From Chloroflexi bacterium UBA6077 (GTDB taxonomy: Bacteria > Chloroflexota > UBA6077), in assembly GCA_002436065.1 (NCBI GenBank), contig DIXP01000095.1:1-41484 (forward strand): a stretch of DNA of 41,484 nucleotides, in the 5' to 3' direction. A model generated the notes under the pieces. It was not told where the DNA came from, did no database searches, and saw only the letters and a list, made by a program, of their open reading frames with translations. Of the stretch, positions 7,722 to 16,118 are shown piece by piece (positions within the stretch are counted from its first letter, which is position 1; each line of letters begins with the position of its first letter). The translations under genes were made by a program, and so were the position numbers.

Positions 7722-8672
7722 TTAAACTATCCTGATCCGCTCGCAGTCCGAGGCGAACCGGCAGCTGTTCTCAAAGAAGGTTAGCTGCCTGAACTCCTCG
7801 TAGCGGGCGTCGATATCCCGGCGAGAGATGGTGAGCAGCCGGTTGACGCTGAAGTCCTCCACCGTGAAGGAGGCGATGACGCTCCCATGCACCATGGCTC
7901 TGCGGATGCCCGCGGGGCTGAAGTCGCCGCTGCTGGTCAAGTAGCCCAGGAACCCCCCGGCGAAGGAGTCGCCCGCCCCCGTGGGGTCCTTGACGCTCTC
8001 CAGCGGATAGGCCGGGACGATGAATATTCCCCCGTCCTCGGAGATCATCAGGGCTCCGTATTCGCCCTTCTTGATGATTAGCGCCTTCGGGCCGAGGTCG
8101 AGGATCTGCCGTGCCGCCGCCAGCAAGTTATATGTGCCGGCGTACTGGCGCACCTCCGCCTCGTTCAATAGGACGATGTCCACCATCCCCATGACCCTGG
8201 TCAGGGAGTCCTTCTTCCCTGAGATCCAGAAGTTCATGGAGTCCAGTACGGTGAGTCTGGGGGCCTTGACCTGCTTCAACACCTCTCGCTGGAGGTCTGG
8301 GTCGATGTTGGCCAGGAAGACGATCTCGCTCCCCCGATAGCTCTCGGGCAGCTTGGGGTGGAAGAGCGGCAGCACGTTCAGCTGGGTCTCCAGGGTGTGC
8401 GCGGTGTTCAGGTCGAAGTCGTAGTATCCCGACCAGCGGAAGGTCTTGCCCGGAAGCACCTCCAGCCCCTCCACGTCCACCTGACGGCTCTTGAAGAGGT
8501 CCATGTGCTGCCCGGGGAAGTCCTCCCCCACCACCGCCACGATCCGCACGTCCGTGTAGTGGCGGGCGGCGAAGGAGAAGAAGGCGGCCGTGCCGCCCAG
8601 CGCCTCCTCTACCTTGCCGAAGGGGGTCTCCACGGAATCCAGGGCAACGGTGCCCACTACCAGCAGACTCAT
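7722..8672 (-). CDS. PfkB-family carbohydrate/nucleoside kinase, possibly adenosine kinase
   Basis: 316-residue ribokinase-fold kinase. The C-terminal PfkB signature DPTGAGDSFAGGF includes the catalytic Asp of the GAGD motif, and the N-terminal GGTAAFFSFAARH resembles the substrate-binding glycine pair. It lies between mtnP and ahcY in a SAM-recycling operon. The known steps of that route starting from MtnP and MtnA need no sugar kinase, while AhcY releases adenosine. Adenosine kinase is therefore the most economical inference, but the sequence alone does not settle the substrate. The C-terminal 30 residues (ENSCRFASDCERIRIV) look unusual for the family. Confidence 0.85.
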   Translation of the reverse strand: MSLLVVGTVALDSVETPFGKVEEALGGTAAFFSFAARHYTDVRIVAVVGEDFPGQHMDLFKSRQVDVEGLEVLPGKTFRWSGYYDFDLNTAHTLETQLNVLPLFHPKLPESYRGSEIVFLANIDPDLQREVLKQVKAPRLTVLDSMNFWISGKKDSLTRVMGMVDIVLLNEAEVRQYAGTYNLLAAARQILDLGPKALIIKKGEYGALMISEDGGIFIVPAYPLESVKDPTGAGDSFAGGFLGYLTSSGDFSPAGIRRAMVHGSVIASFTVEDFSVNRLLTISRRDIDARYEEFRQLTFFENSCRFASDCERIRIV

Positions 8673-8727
8673 AGCCCTGCCCCCGGCCGGGCCTGAGTGA
8701 TGGGTGATGAGTGGTGAGCTGTCACGA

Positions 8728-9531
8728 TCACGATACTATCGCTCCCTTCAGAGCGGAGTGGCAGGAGCAGCCGGCCTCGGTGGGGATCATCGGAATCAGC
8801 TTGAAGATGAGGTCGCGCACCTTCCGGTTGTTGTCGTTGAAAACCCGGACCACCTCCTCGAAGGTCACCGGCTCGATCTCCGAGCCCTCCAGCCCAGCGT
8901 CATAGTCGGTCACAAGGGAGACGTTCAGGTAGCAGATCTCCAGCTCCCTGGCCAGGGTAACCTCGGGGTACTGGGTCATGTTGATGACCTCCCACCCCGC
9001 GCCGCTGAACCACCTGCTCTCGGCCCTGGTACTGAAGCGGGGCCCCTGGATAACCACGACCGTTCCCCTGGGGTGGACGTTGACTTCTATGCCTTTGGAG
9101 GCCGAGAGTGCCAGTTCCCGCATCTCGGGGCAGTAGGGGTCGGCGGTGCTGATGTGGATGGTGACGGGGCCGTCGTAGAATGTATCCTTGCGCCCGCTCG
9201 TACGATCGACGAACTGGTCGCACAGGACGAAGTCGCCGGGCTTAATGTGGGGCTGAAGACTACCCACGGCCGAGGGGGCGATGATCCGCTTGACCCCCAA
9301 CTGCTTCATGGCCCACAGGTTGGCCCGGTAGTTGATGGCGTGGGCTGGGTACTTGTGGCCGTGGCCATGGCGGGGCAGGAAGGCGACTTTACGCCCCGCG
9401 ATCTCCCCAATCGCGATCCTATCGCTAGGCGCGCCGTAAGGGGTGTGGATTGCCGTCTCCTCGACATTCTCCAGCAGCTGGTAGAATCCGGAGCCCCCAA
9501 AGACCGCTATCTCTGCCACAGGCAGTTCCAT
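8728..9531 (-). CDS. mtnP: S-methyl-5'-thioadenosine phosphorylase
   Basis: Phosphorolyses methylthioadenosine (a by-product of polyamine and other SAM-consuming pathways) to adenine and 5-methylthioribose 1-phosphate. The 267-residue protein has the N-terminal GGSGFY phosphate loop, LPRHGHGHKY, the purine-site NMTQYPE typical of the MTAP branch, and the SLVTDYDAG segment. The ATG start has GGAGG upstream. The C-terminal CSCH cysteine pair is seen in several MTAP homologues and may form a disulfide. Its product is the substrate of MtnA, encoded just upstream in the operon. Confidence 0.95.
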   Translation of the reverse strand: MELPVAEIAVFGGSGFYQLLENVEETAIHTPYGAPSDRIAIGEIAGRKVAFLPRHGHGHKYPAHAINYRANLWAMKQLGVKRIIAPSAVGSLQPHIKPGDFVLCDQFVDRTSGRKDTFYDGPVTIHISTADPYCPEMRELALSASKGIEVNVHPRGTVVVIQGPRFSTRAESRWFSGAGWEVINMTQYPEVTLARELEICYLNVSLVTDYDAGLEGSEIEPVTFEEVVRVFNDNNRKVRDLIFKLIPMIPTEAGCSCHSALKGAIVS

Positions 9532-9604
9532 GGTTATCCTCCAAGTCTGTAGGGTTCGGCGCAGATGCCGGCCCCTACACGATAACTAGTGCTTCGCCAA
9601 AGCA

Positions 9605-9636
9605 CCGGGCGGCAGGGGACAAGCCCCCGCCCTACG
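9605..9636. repeat. Short palindromic intergenic repeat
   Basis: CCGGGCGGCAGGGGACAAGCC followed by CCCGCCCTACG lies between mtnP and mtnA. The first 21 bases recur exactly at 31899-31919, and a variant forms the right end of the 4891-5003 element. It forms a GGC-AGGGG / CCCC-GCC hairpin with one mismatch. Confidence 0.6.
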
Positions 9637-10696
9637 TGTCGGAACTAATTTGGCGGTGTACCAATCGGTCCAGCGCCTCGTCGTAGGGTTCGCGGGCGAT
9701 GCCGTTCTCTGTGATGATCGCCGTTACGTAGCGGTGAGGCGTCACATCGAAGGCGGGGTTCGCCACCTGGACACCCTCCGGGCCGATCCTGTGGCCCCCG
9801 ATGTACAGCAGCTCTCGGGGATCCCTCTCCTCGATTACGATTTCTTCGCCCGAGGCAAGGGATAGATCGACGGTGGAGGTGGGAGCGGCCACGTAGAATG
9901 GGATGCCGTTCTCCCTGGCCAGGACCGCCACCGAGTAGGTGCCGATCTTGTTGGCCACGTCTCCGTTGGCCGCAATCCTGTCGGCGCCCACCACGACGGC
10001 GTCCACCGCTCCTCGGTGCATGAAGTGACCCGCCATGCTGTCGGTGATCAAGGTGGTCGGTATCCCCTCGGACATCAGCTCCCAGGCAGTGAGGCGCGAG
10101 CCCTGGAGGAACGGCCTCGTCTCGTCGACGAACATCTTGATCCTCTTGCCCCGCTCCACTGCTGCCCGGATGACGCCGAGGGCCGTGCCGTAGGAGACTG
10201 TGGCCAGCGCCCCCGCGTTGCAGTGGGTGAGCACCGTCCCCTCGTCAGGGAGCAGTTCGGCACCGTAGCTGCCCATCCGCTTGTTGGCCTCGACGTCCTC
10301 GATGGCCATCCTCTGGGCCATCTCCAGCAGCTGCCCTCTCGTACCGTCAACGCCCTGTTCTGCCGAACGTAACGCCACGGCCAGGGTCTTCTCGGTGGCC
10401 CAAAAGAGGTTGACGGCTGTAGGCCGGGTCGCTCGGAGCAGATCAGCCACGGCCTTCATATGCTGGGAGAAACCCTCTGGGTCGGAGCCAGGGTAGGCAA
10501 TCGCCCCTAGGGCCATTCCGAAGGCGGCGGTGACCCCTATGGCCGGGGCTCCGCGTACCTTCATTCCCCGTATGGCTTCGGCCACCTCCTGGTGGGTGGC
10601 ACACTCCACCCACTGCTGCTCCAGTGGCAACCGGGTTTGATCGATCAGGCGGAGCTTTCCCTCGACCCACTCTACGGTGTTCAACTGCGTGGGCAC
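9632..10696 (-). CDS. mtnA: S-methyl-5-thioribose-1-phosphate isomerase
   Basis: Isomerises 5-methylthioribose 1-phosphate to 5-methylthioribulose 1-phosphate in methionine salvage. The 354-residue protein shows the family segments RGAPAIGVTAAFG, THCNAGALATVSYGTALGV (with the catalytic Cys) and VVVGADRIAANGDVANKIGTY (with the catalytic Asp). It is the first gene of the operon, with a GTG start and no strong Shine-Dalgarno. Upstream are the SAM-I riboswitch, its terminator and a promoter. Later salvage enzymes (MtnB, MtnC, MtnD) are not in this window. Confidence 0.95.
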   Translation of the reverse strand: MPTQLNTVEWVEGKLRLIDQTRLPLEQQWVECATHQEVAEAIRGMKVRGAPAIGVTAAFGMALGAIAYPGSDPEGFSQHMKAVADLLRATRPTAVNLFWATEKTLAVALRSAEQGVDGTRGQLLEMAQRMAIEDVEANKRMGSYGAELLPDEGTVLTHCNAGALATVSYGTALGVIRAAVERGKRIKMFVDETRPFLQGSRLTAWELMSEGIPTTLITDSMAGHFMHRGAVDAVVVGADRIAANGDVANKIGTYSVAVLARENGIPFYVAAPTSTVDLSLASGEEIVIEERDPRELLYIGGHRIGPEGVQVANPAFDVTPHRYVTAIITENGIAREPYDEALDRLVHRQISSDT

Positions 10697-10748
10697 CTCA
10701 TATGGAGAGATAGGAGATGGAAACGCTGAGGAGCGTTCTTGCTGGATA

Positions 10749-10777
10749 CAAAAAGTGCTTCTCTACTGGGGAGAAGC
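10749..10777 (-). terminator. Riboswitch-controlled intrinsic terminator upstream of mtnA
   Basis: On the minus strand GCTTCTC pairs with GAGAAGC (10771-10777 with 10757-10763) across a 7-base loop, followed by ACTTTTTG. It starts about 13 bases past the SAM-I aptamer and lies before the mtnA start. This is the expected expression platform of a SAM OFF-switch. Confidence 0.85.
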
Positions 10778-10790
10778 TACACCAAGATCC

Positions 10791-10939
10791 CTCTCATCTT
10801 CCAGGACGGAGCCGTCCTGTCGGACTTGGCACCATGCCCAACCACCGGGAGCTGAGGTGTGGGAAACCCCGTGGCTCGACCGGTCTCAGGGCTGGTTGCC
10901 GGGCTTCATAGGGCCAGTCCCTCCACCACTCACGATAAG
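10791..10939 (-). ncRNA. SAM-I (S-box) riboswitch
   Basis: Read on the minus strand, this 149-base segment carries the S-box consensus in order: CTTATCGTGAGTGGTGGAGG, GACTGGCCCTATGAAGCCCG, GCAACCAGCC, a variable arm, GGTGCCAAGTCC, and the closing GGAAGATGAGAG. These are the kink-turn, pseudoknot and closing-helix elements of the SAM-I class. High SAM should stabilise the aptamer and permit the terminator at 10749-10777, shutting off mtnA-mtnP-pfkB-ahcY-metK. Confidence 0.96.
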
Positions 10940-10967
10940 AGCGCCAGCTATTCAATTGTCGAGTGTG

Positions 10968-10996
10968 AGTATAGCAGATCGTTCGATAAGCGCCAA
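10968..10996 (-). promoter_or_regulatory. Promoter of the SAM-cycle operon
   Basis: On the minus strand TTGGCG (10991-10996) and TATACT (10968-10973) are separated by exactly 17 bases, and TGC directly before the -10 gives an extended -10. Transcription would start around 10961, shortly upstream of the riboswitch. Confidence 0.8.
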
Positions 10997-11024
10997 GCAT
11001 GCTGAAGCAACTGGTTCCACGCAT

Positions 11025-11066
11025 GAATCGAAGAGCACCCCGAGGACTCGGGGTGCTCTTCGATTC
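11025..11066 (-). terminator. Strong hairpin terminator after the LysM/NlpC gene
   Basis: A perfect 20-bp inverted repeat (11025-11044 with 11047-11066, starting GAATCGAAGAGCACCCC) has two central bases. It starts 15 bases past the stop of the minus-strand hydrolase gene and insulates it from the SAM operon. The following T-run is weak, so termination may rely on stem strength. Confidence 0.75.
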
Positions 11067-11080
11067 GGCTTTAGTCTAAC

Positions 11081-12691
11081 CTACCAGGGCCGGGAGGCTC
11101 CCACGTAGCGCGAGGACCAGAATGGCTCGCTCAGGGATCGGATCTGCACGCCGGTCGCCTCGGACTCCGCGTGGATGAAGCGGCCACCGCCTATGTAGAT
11201 TCCGGTGTGGGAGAGACCCGCCTTGTAGGTGTTCTGCCAGAACAGCAGGTCGCCCGGCCTCAACTGGTCCATGCTGATCCTGGGGCCAGAGGCTATCTGG
11301 CTCTCCAGTGGGTATCTCGGGATGGACAGCCCTACCTGCCCGTATACGTACCAGGTGTAGCCGCTGCAGTCGAAGCCTGTCTTCGGCGAGGTGCCGCCCC
11401 ATACGTACCGGTAGCCCAGGTACTGCTGCGCGATCGACACGATGGCAGCTCCCTTGGAACCATCCGTCGGAGCCGGGGCTGGCTGCGGCTGCGGTGCCGG
11501 CTTGGGCGTGGCAGTCGGCTTTGGCGCCGCGGGTTGACTGGGTGCCGTGGTCGGTGCCGGCTGTTGAGGCCTGGCCGTAGGCGCGGGGGCCTGCCTGGAT
11601 GGGGCCGTGCCACCGGGTATCACCAACTCCTGCCCGACCTTAACCATATCGGGGTCCATCAGGTCGTTGGCGACCTGGATGACCGAGACCCGCACCCCGT
11701 AGGAGTCGGCGATGGAGACCAGGGTGTCGCCATCCCTCACGACGTACTTAGGTGCGGCATCCAGCTCCCGCTGACTGGGCTTCACCGGCAATCCGGATAT
11801 CTCCGTGGTTCGCAGCATGCCACCGGGCACGATCAGCGGCTGGTCTTCCTTGAGGAGGTCTGCGTTGGTCAGGGCGTTCGCCTCAATCAGCTTCTTGACG
11901 TCGGCCCCGTACGCCTCGGCGATGGCGTTGAAGGTCTCACCCTTCCGCACCCTGTGCACGACGCCTGAGACGGGGAGAATAACCAACTCCTGGTCAATCT
12001 GGATCAGCTCACCGTTGCCCAGGTCGTTAGCCCAGAGGATGGTCTCCGGAGTGATACCGAACTTGTCGGCAATACCAACGAGGGTATCCCCGGGTGCCAC
12101 CTTATATGTCGACGGCTTGAGGGCTTCCTTCATGGCCGTGGGCGTTGGGTTGGGCTGCGAAGTGGGCGTGACTGTGGGGGTGGCGGTGACCGTGGGTGCT
12201 CTCATGCCACCCCGCGAGGAGGATAGGGCCCGCAAGGCCACGACGCCCTCCTCCTGGCCCATTGCTACCATCCCTATCTGCCCATCCAGCCCCAGGGATA
12301 GGGCCTCCATCATGACTTCGCCCTGGACCGGCTTCGTGGGCGCCGCCGCGACCGCTGCCTTCTGAGGGGTGGCAGTGGATTGGCCGGCAACACTGGTTTC
12401 GAATGGTGGCGGCCCCGATAGAGCGAGCCGAACAGGCATGACGGAATCGGAGGCGGATACCGGCTCAAACTGCACAACGGAATCTACGGCAATGGCCAAG
12501 GTGGATGGAGCGGCTGCGGGCGCGAGGAACCTGCCCCCGCCCACAAGAGTGGAAGAGGCCACTAGGGCCGTGATCGACAGATGCAGCAAAGACCGTGTGG
12601 CGAAGGGAAACAACCCATCGAAGGCATTGGCCACGGTCGGACGCGCCCTGCGAGGCGCGCGACGAGGAACTCTCTCAGTAGTGATGATCAC
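11081..12691 (-). CDS. Secreted peptidoglycan hydrolase with three LysM repeats and an NlpC/P60 domain
   Basis: 536 residues. An N-terminal Arg-rich stretch and a hydrophobic segment (about 35-65) suggest export or a membrane anchor. Three LysM peptidoglycan-binding repeats follow at about 195-240, 245-290 and 315-360, then a Pro/Ala/Thr-rich linker (365-410), then an NlpC/P60 endopeptidase domain. Its catalytic Cys is Cys442 in GFDCSGY, with His495 in SHTGIYIGGG and His507 as the likely third residue. The family cuts peptide stems of cell-wall peptidoglycan. The GTG start lies only one or two bases after a GGAGG that is held in a hairpin (12693-12728). The gene has its own promoter and a leader of about 310 nt. 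Confidence 0.92.
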   Translation of the reverse strand: MIITTERVPRRAPRRARPTVANAFDGLFPFATRSLLHLSITALVASSTLVGGGRFLAPAAAPSTLAIAVDSVVQFEPVSASDSVMPVRLALSGPPPFETSVAGQSTATPQKAAVAAAPTKPVQGEVMMEALSLGLDGQIGMVAMGQEEGVVALRALSSSRGGMRAPTVTATPTVTPTSQPNPTPTAMKEALKPSTYKVAPGDTLVGIADKFGITPETILWANDLGNGELIQIDQELVILPVSGVVHRVRKGETFNAIAEAYGADVKKLIEANALTNADLLKEDQPLIVPGGMLRTTEISGLPVKPSQRELDAAPKYVVRDGDTLVSIADSYGVRVSVIQVANDLMDPDMVKVGQELVIPGGTAPSRQAPAPTARPQQPAPTTAPSQPAAPKPTATPKPAPQPQPAPAPTDGSKGAAIVSIAQQYLGYRYVWGGTSPKTGFDCSGYTWYVYGQVGLSIPRYPLESQIASGPRISMDQLRPGDLLFWQNTYKAGLSHTGIYIGGGRFIHAESEATGVQIRSLSEPFWSSRYVGASRPW

Positions 12692-12692
12692 A

Positions 12693-12728
12693 CCTCCAAC
12701 CAGCTGAATAGCACTATTCTGTTGGAGG
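12693..12728 (-). promoter_or_regulatory. Hairpin sequestering the ribosome-binding site of the LysM/NlpC gene
   Basis: CCTCCAAC (12693-12700) and GTTGGAGG (12721-12728) are complementary, and inside them GAATAG pairs with CTATTC across two bases, giving about 14 paired positions. In the mRNA the 3' arm is GUUGGAGG, which contains the only Shine-Dalgarno-like sequence next to the GTG start, so folding would hide it. The rest of 12692-13104 is leader RNA with further possible stems (for example 12885-12900 and 12729-12745) plus the promoter. Confidence 0.55.
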
Positions 12729-13010
12729 CTCGGGAAACTCCCGAACCCAGAAGCGGAGACTCGCCCAAGCGGGAGGCGCTCAGAAGGAGTTAAGGGAAGG
12801 CACCTCTCGGCGCGATCCGCAACCCCAACTCAGACTGGACTCCGCGCCGCCACAAGCTGGCAACTAGATAGATCGGGCGAGGATAACCCCGCGAGCTGTG
12901 ACAAGAGACAGATGCGGAACTGGACACCCGAACGGATACGATCTGTCCGGTGAGAGGAAAGCAAACCCGAATGCACTACCCCAGGGTGCCAGCAACCCAC
13001 GGCTGGGCCG

Positions 13011-13039
13011 ATTATACAACAACCTGGTGGTGCCAACAA
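13011..13039 (-). promoter_or_regulatory. Promoter of the LysM/NlpC gene
   Basis: A perfect TATAAT is read on the minus strand (complement of 13011-13016), with TTGTTG 17 bases upstream (13034-13039). The predicted start near 13004 leaves about 310 nt of untranslated leader before the GTG at 12691. Confidence 0.65.
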
Positions 13040-13060
13040 CTACCAATTGGATATCAATAC

Positions 13061-13102
13061 ACAAAGGGGGAGGGTGAACATTCATTCACCCTCCCCCTTT
13101 GT
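13061..13102 (-). terminator. Hairpin terminator after the UPF0182 gene
   Basis: A perfect 18-bp inverted repeat (13061-13078 with 13085-13102, starting ACAAAGGGGGAGGG) has a 6-base loop. It begins two bases past the stop of the UPF0182 gene. The T-run on the minus strand is short (TTTGTGTATT), so efficiency is uncertain. Confidence 0.7.
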
Positions 13103-13104
13103 AT

Positions 13105-15963
13105 CTATTGAGCCTGGCTGTTCAGCGTCTTGAGGACCTCCTCCAGCTTCTTCAGCTCCTCGCCGAAGCCGGTCCAATCTCCGGCCTTCATCTTCTCCTG
13201 TGCGCGGTTGTAGTGGTCCTGGGCCGTCTTGGCGAGTTCCGCCATGGCGGGCAGGACCGCGCCTGGTTGCGCCACTGGAGCAGCCGGTTGCGCGGCCAGT
13301 GCCGGCTGCTGGGGCTGTTGAGCGCCGGCAGCCCCGGGTGCGAGGGCCAGCTTCCCATCGTACAGCTTGGTCAAGGACTCGGCGAGGGTGGGCTCCATCA
13401 CCACTCGGTTGCCCGTGGAGACGATCACCCGCTTCAGTTCGGGGATGGAGGACCGGTTTGCCTGTAGGTAGACGGGCTCCACGTACAGGTTCGCGTTGCC
13501 GATCGGTATCACCAGCAGGTTGCCGCGTATCACCTGGGAGCCTGCCTGGCTCCAGAGGGTGAACTGCGAGGAGATGACGGGATCCTGGTTGATCCTGGCC
13601 TCAAGCTGCATGGGCCCGTAGGCCAGCTTGTCCTTGGGGTACTTGAAGACTACCAGCTTGCCGTAGTTCTCCCCGTCGGACCGGGCCGCCAGCCACGCGA
13701 TCATGTTGTCCTTGTTGGAGGGAGCGAAGGGAAGCAGTTGCAGGAACTCCTCCTTCTCTTCCCCCGGCAGCCTCATGATCAGGTAGTAGGGCTCCACAAG
13801 CTGTCGGGCGTCACCGAACACCTCGCTCGGGATGCTCCACAGGTCCTCCCGGTTGTAGAACACCTGTGGCTCCTGCATGTGGTAGGTGCGATAGGTCTCC
13901 GCCTGGGCCGCGAACAGGTCCTGGGGGTAGCGCAGGTGGGCCTTCAGCGATTCCGGCATCTGCTCCAAGGGGACGAAGAGGCTGGGGAAGATCGCCTGGT
14001 AGGCGGAAGCCAGGGGATCGTTCGGGTCGGCCAGGAAGAAGCGCGTCGAACCGTCGTATGCGCTGATGACCACCTTCACGCTGTTTCGCAGGTAGTTGAA
14101 CTCGCGCCCCGTCCGCACCAGCTGGGTCGCAGCGGCACCCTGATTCGCGGGCGCCGCTACCTGGGTCGTCTCCTGGAAGGGGGCCGAGTAGGGGTAGTCC
14201 ATTCCGTGGGTGTAGGCGTCCTGTATCCAGAACAGCTGGCCATCGGCCGCTACCAGGTAGGGGTCCTGGTCCAGCATCAGGAAGGGGGCCACCTTCCGTA
14301 CCCTCTCCTGGATCTCTCGAACGTAGAGCACCCGGCTTTCGGGCGTGAGGTAGTTGGTGAACAGGATGTTGCCGTCTCTGAAGTACCAGGCGTAGGCCAG
14401 CTTCGTGAAGAAGGAGTCCAGGTGGACGCCTCCCTCCCCTTCGTAGCTGCCATAGACGTTCTCGTCGCCCCGCGCGTAGTCGAACTCCTGGGCGGTGGTC
14501 TTCACTATCACGTAGCTTGAGGTCTTCTCGCCGTAGTAGATCTGCGGCTTGTCGATCTTGATGCTTCCCTGGGGCGGCAGGTCCTTTACCAGTAGGCTCG
14601 GCAAACCCTCACCCACGATCTCCGTGACCGGGCTCATGGCTATGCCGTATCCGTGGGTGAACTGGAGCATCCGCGTCACCCAATTCTGCGCCTGGGAGGC
14701 CAGCTTTTCGGGAGACAGCTCCCTGGCCGAGAGCATCACCTGCCGGTAGCGGCCGTCGATGGTGTACCGGTCGATGTCCACGTCGTTGAAATCGTAGTAG
14801 AGCCGGATGGCCTGGATCTGGTTGTAGGTGTCCTTGAGGGGTCGGTGGTCCCACAACCGGATGTTATTCACGGTGTCGGGGTTTGCTAGGATCTCAGCAG
14901 GGGTCACCGCGTCCTCGGCGTTGAAATCCTGCTCCTGGATGCGGTCCAGGCCGAACGCCTGGCGGGTCATATTGATGCTCGCCTCTATGTAGGGCCTCTC
15001 CTTCTCCAGTTCGCTCGGCTCCACCTGAAGCTTCTGGACTATCGCTGGGTAAATCCCCCCCAGCAGCAACGCCGCCACTACCCACAGCCCCACTCCCCAT
15101 AGCGGCAGGGCGAAGCCCCGGCGGAAGCTGCTGGCCAGGAACAGCACGGCGGTGATGACCATGATGCCCAGCATCGCCCAAAGGGCCATCTGCCTCGCCG
15201 TAGCGTCGGTGAATCCCGCCCCGAACACGGCCGAGCGGGTGGAGTACACCAGGTCGAAGATCTGAATGCGGTAGGATGCTGCCATGACCAGGGAGGCCAG
15301 CGCGGCCAACACCATCAGGTGCAGCTTGGGGCCTCGTTGCTCGGTGAGCACCCCCAGGTCCAGGCCGATCCTCTCCTCTGAGATGTTGATCAGGTAAACC
15401 GCCGCGGTGAGGAGCAGGATCAGGGTCACGGATGAGAAGAGCCAGCCCTGCAGGAAGCGGTAAAACGGCAGGGTGAAGAAGTAGAAGCCGACGTCCTGCC
15501 CGAAGAGAGGGTCCGCGACCCCGAAGCCCTGGGCATTGAGGAACTTGAGGAAGGTCTCCCACTGGCCGGCCGCCGAAAGCCCCATCATCACGCTGAGTCC
15601 GAGGGCGATGGCAATGGCCGCCCAGATGATCCAGCGCCTGTAGCTGTCCTGGCTGCGCTGCACAATGTAGGCGACGCCGTCCTCCTCCCGAATGGACACC
15701 GTATGTCCCCCCTTGGCAGCGACGGTTCGGGTCAGCAGTAGGCTGGCCGCGGCCGGCAGGAAGAATGCCAGTGTCCCCGCGCCGAAGGCGAGCAGCTTGG
15801 ACTGGAACACCGTGATGAAGACGCCCTGATACCCCAGGCTCCCAAACCAGAGCCAATCGGTATAGAAAGCCACGGCGGTTGTGGCGAGTTCCGCCAGCAG
15901 GAAGAGACCACCCACCACGGCGACGAGGGTAACTTGACGCTTGAGCGAGCGAGTATCAGGCAA
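13105..15963 (-). CDS. UPF0182 (COG1615) family large membrane protein
   Basis: About 952 residues: several transmembrane segments in the first 300 residues, then a large domain of about 550 residues probably outside the membrane, ending in an Ala/Pro/Gln-rich linker and a short helical tail (YNRAQEKMKAGDWTGFGEELKKLEE). The conserved segments YYDFNDVDIDRY, FTHGYGIAMSPV and FLMLDQDPYLV mark it as UPF0182, a family common in Actinobacteria, Chloroflexota and Cyanobacteria with no settled function. The frame extends to 16020, but AAAAGGAGG six bases before the TTG at 15963 makes that the likely start. It is monocistronic with a terminator immediately after the stop. Confidence 0.9.
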   Translation of the reverse strand: MPDTRSLKRQVTLVAVVGGLFLLAELATTAVAFYTDWLWFGSLGYQGVFITVFQSKLLAFGAGTLAFFLPAAASLLLTRTVAAKGGHTVSIREEDGVAYIVQRSQDSYRRWIIWAAIAIALGLSVMMGLSAAGQWETFLKFLNAQGFGVADPLFGQDVGFYFFTLPFYRFLQGWLFSSVTLILLLTAAVYLINISEERIGLDLGVLTEQRGPKLHLMVLAALASLVMAASYRIQIFDLVYSTRSAVFGAGFTDATARQMALWAMLGIMVITAVLFLASSFRRGFALPLWGVGLWVVAALLLGGIYPAIVQKLQVEPSELEKERPYIEASINMTRQAFGLDRIQEQDFNAEDAVTPAEILANPDTVNNIRLWDHRPLKDTYNQIQAIRLYYDFNDVDIDRYTIDGRYRQVMLSARELSPEKLASQAQNWVTRMLQFTHGYGIAMSPVTEIVGEGLPSLLVKDLPPQGSIKIDKPQIYYGEKTSSYVIVKTTAQEFDYARGDENVYGSYEGEGGVHLDSFFTKLAYAWYFRDGNILFTNYLTPESRVLYVREIQERVRKVAPFLMLDQDPYLVAADGQLFWIQDAYTHGMDYPYSAPFQETTQVAAPANQGAAATQLVRTGREFNYLRNSVKVVISAYDGSTRFFLADPNDPLASAYQAIFPSLFVPLEQMPESLKAHLRYPQDLFAAQAETYRTYHMQEPQVFYNREDLWSIPSEVFGDARQLVEPYYLIMRLPGEEKEEFLQLLPFAPSNKDNMIAWLAARSDGENYGKLVVFKYPKDKLAYGPMQLEARINQDPVISSQFTLWSQAGSQVIRGNLLVIPIGNANLYVEPVYLQANRSSIPELKRVIVSTGNRVVMEPTLAESLTKLYDGKLALAPGAAGAQQPQQPALAAQPAAPVAQPGAVLPAMAELAKTAQDHYNRAQEKMKAGDWTGFGEELKKLEEVLKTLNSQAQ

Positions 15964-16118
15964 CGGAATCCTCCTTTTGGACTCGAAGAGGCGGTCGAAT
16001 AGACCCTGACTCAAAACCAATCAATGCTAGGAGCATATCATAGCTCTCGCTGTAATACACCCGTCGTTGGAGTGAGGGCACTACAACCACAACAGTCGCA
16101 GGCTCCATGCCCGTGCAA

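Noticed and set aside
12692..13010. c-di-AMP (ydaO-type) riboswitch upstream of the LysM/NlpC gene
   Set aside because: I compared the leader with the remembered consensus (GGGGUNAAUC block and CCGACAGCUAACC block). Only loose fragments such as GGGGTTATCC and CTTAACTCC appear, in the wrong order and spacing. Kept only as an unidentified structured leader.
14894..15856. 320-codon minus-strand frame over the UPF0182 gene
   Set aside because: Arg/Pro/Gly-rich shadow frame with no motifs; the overlapping UPF0182 frame has clear membrane segments and family motifs.
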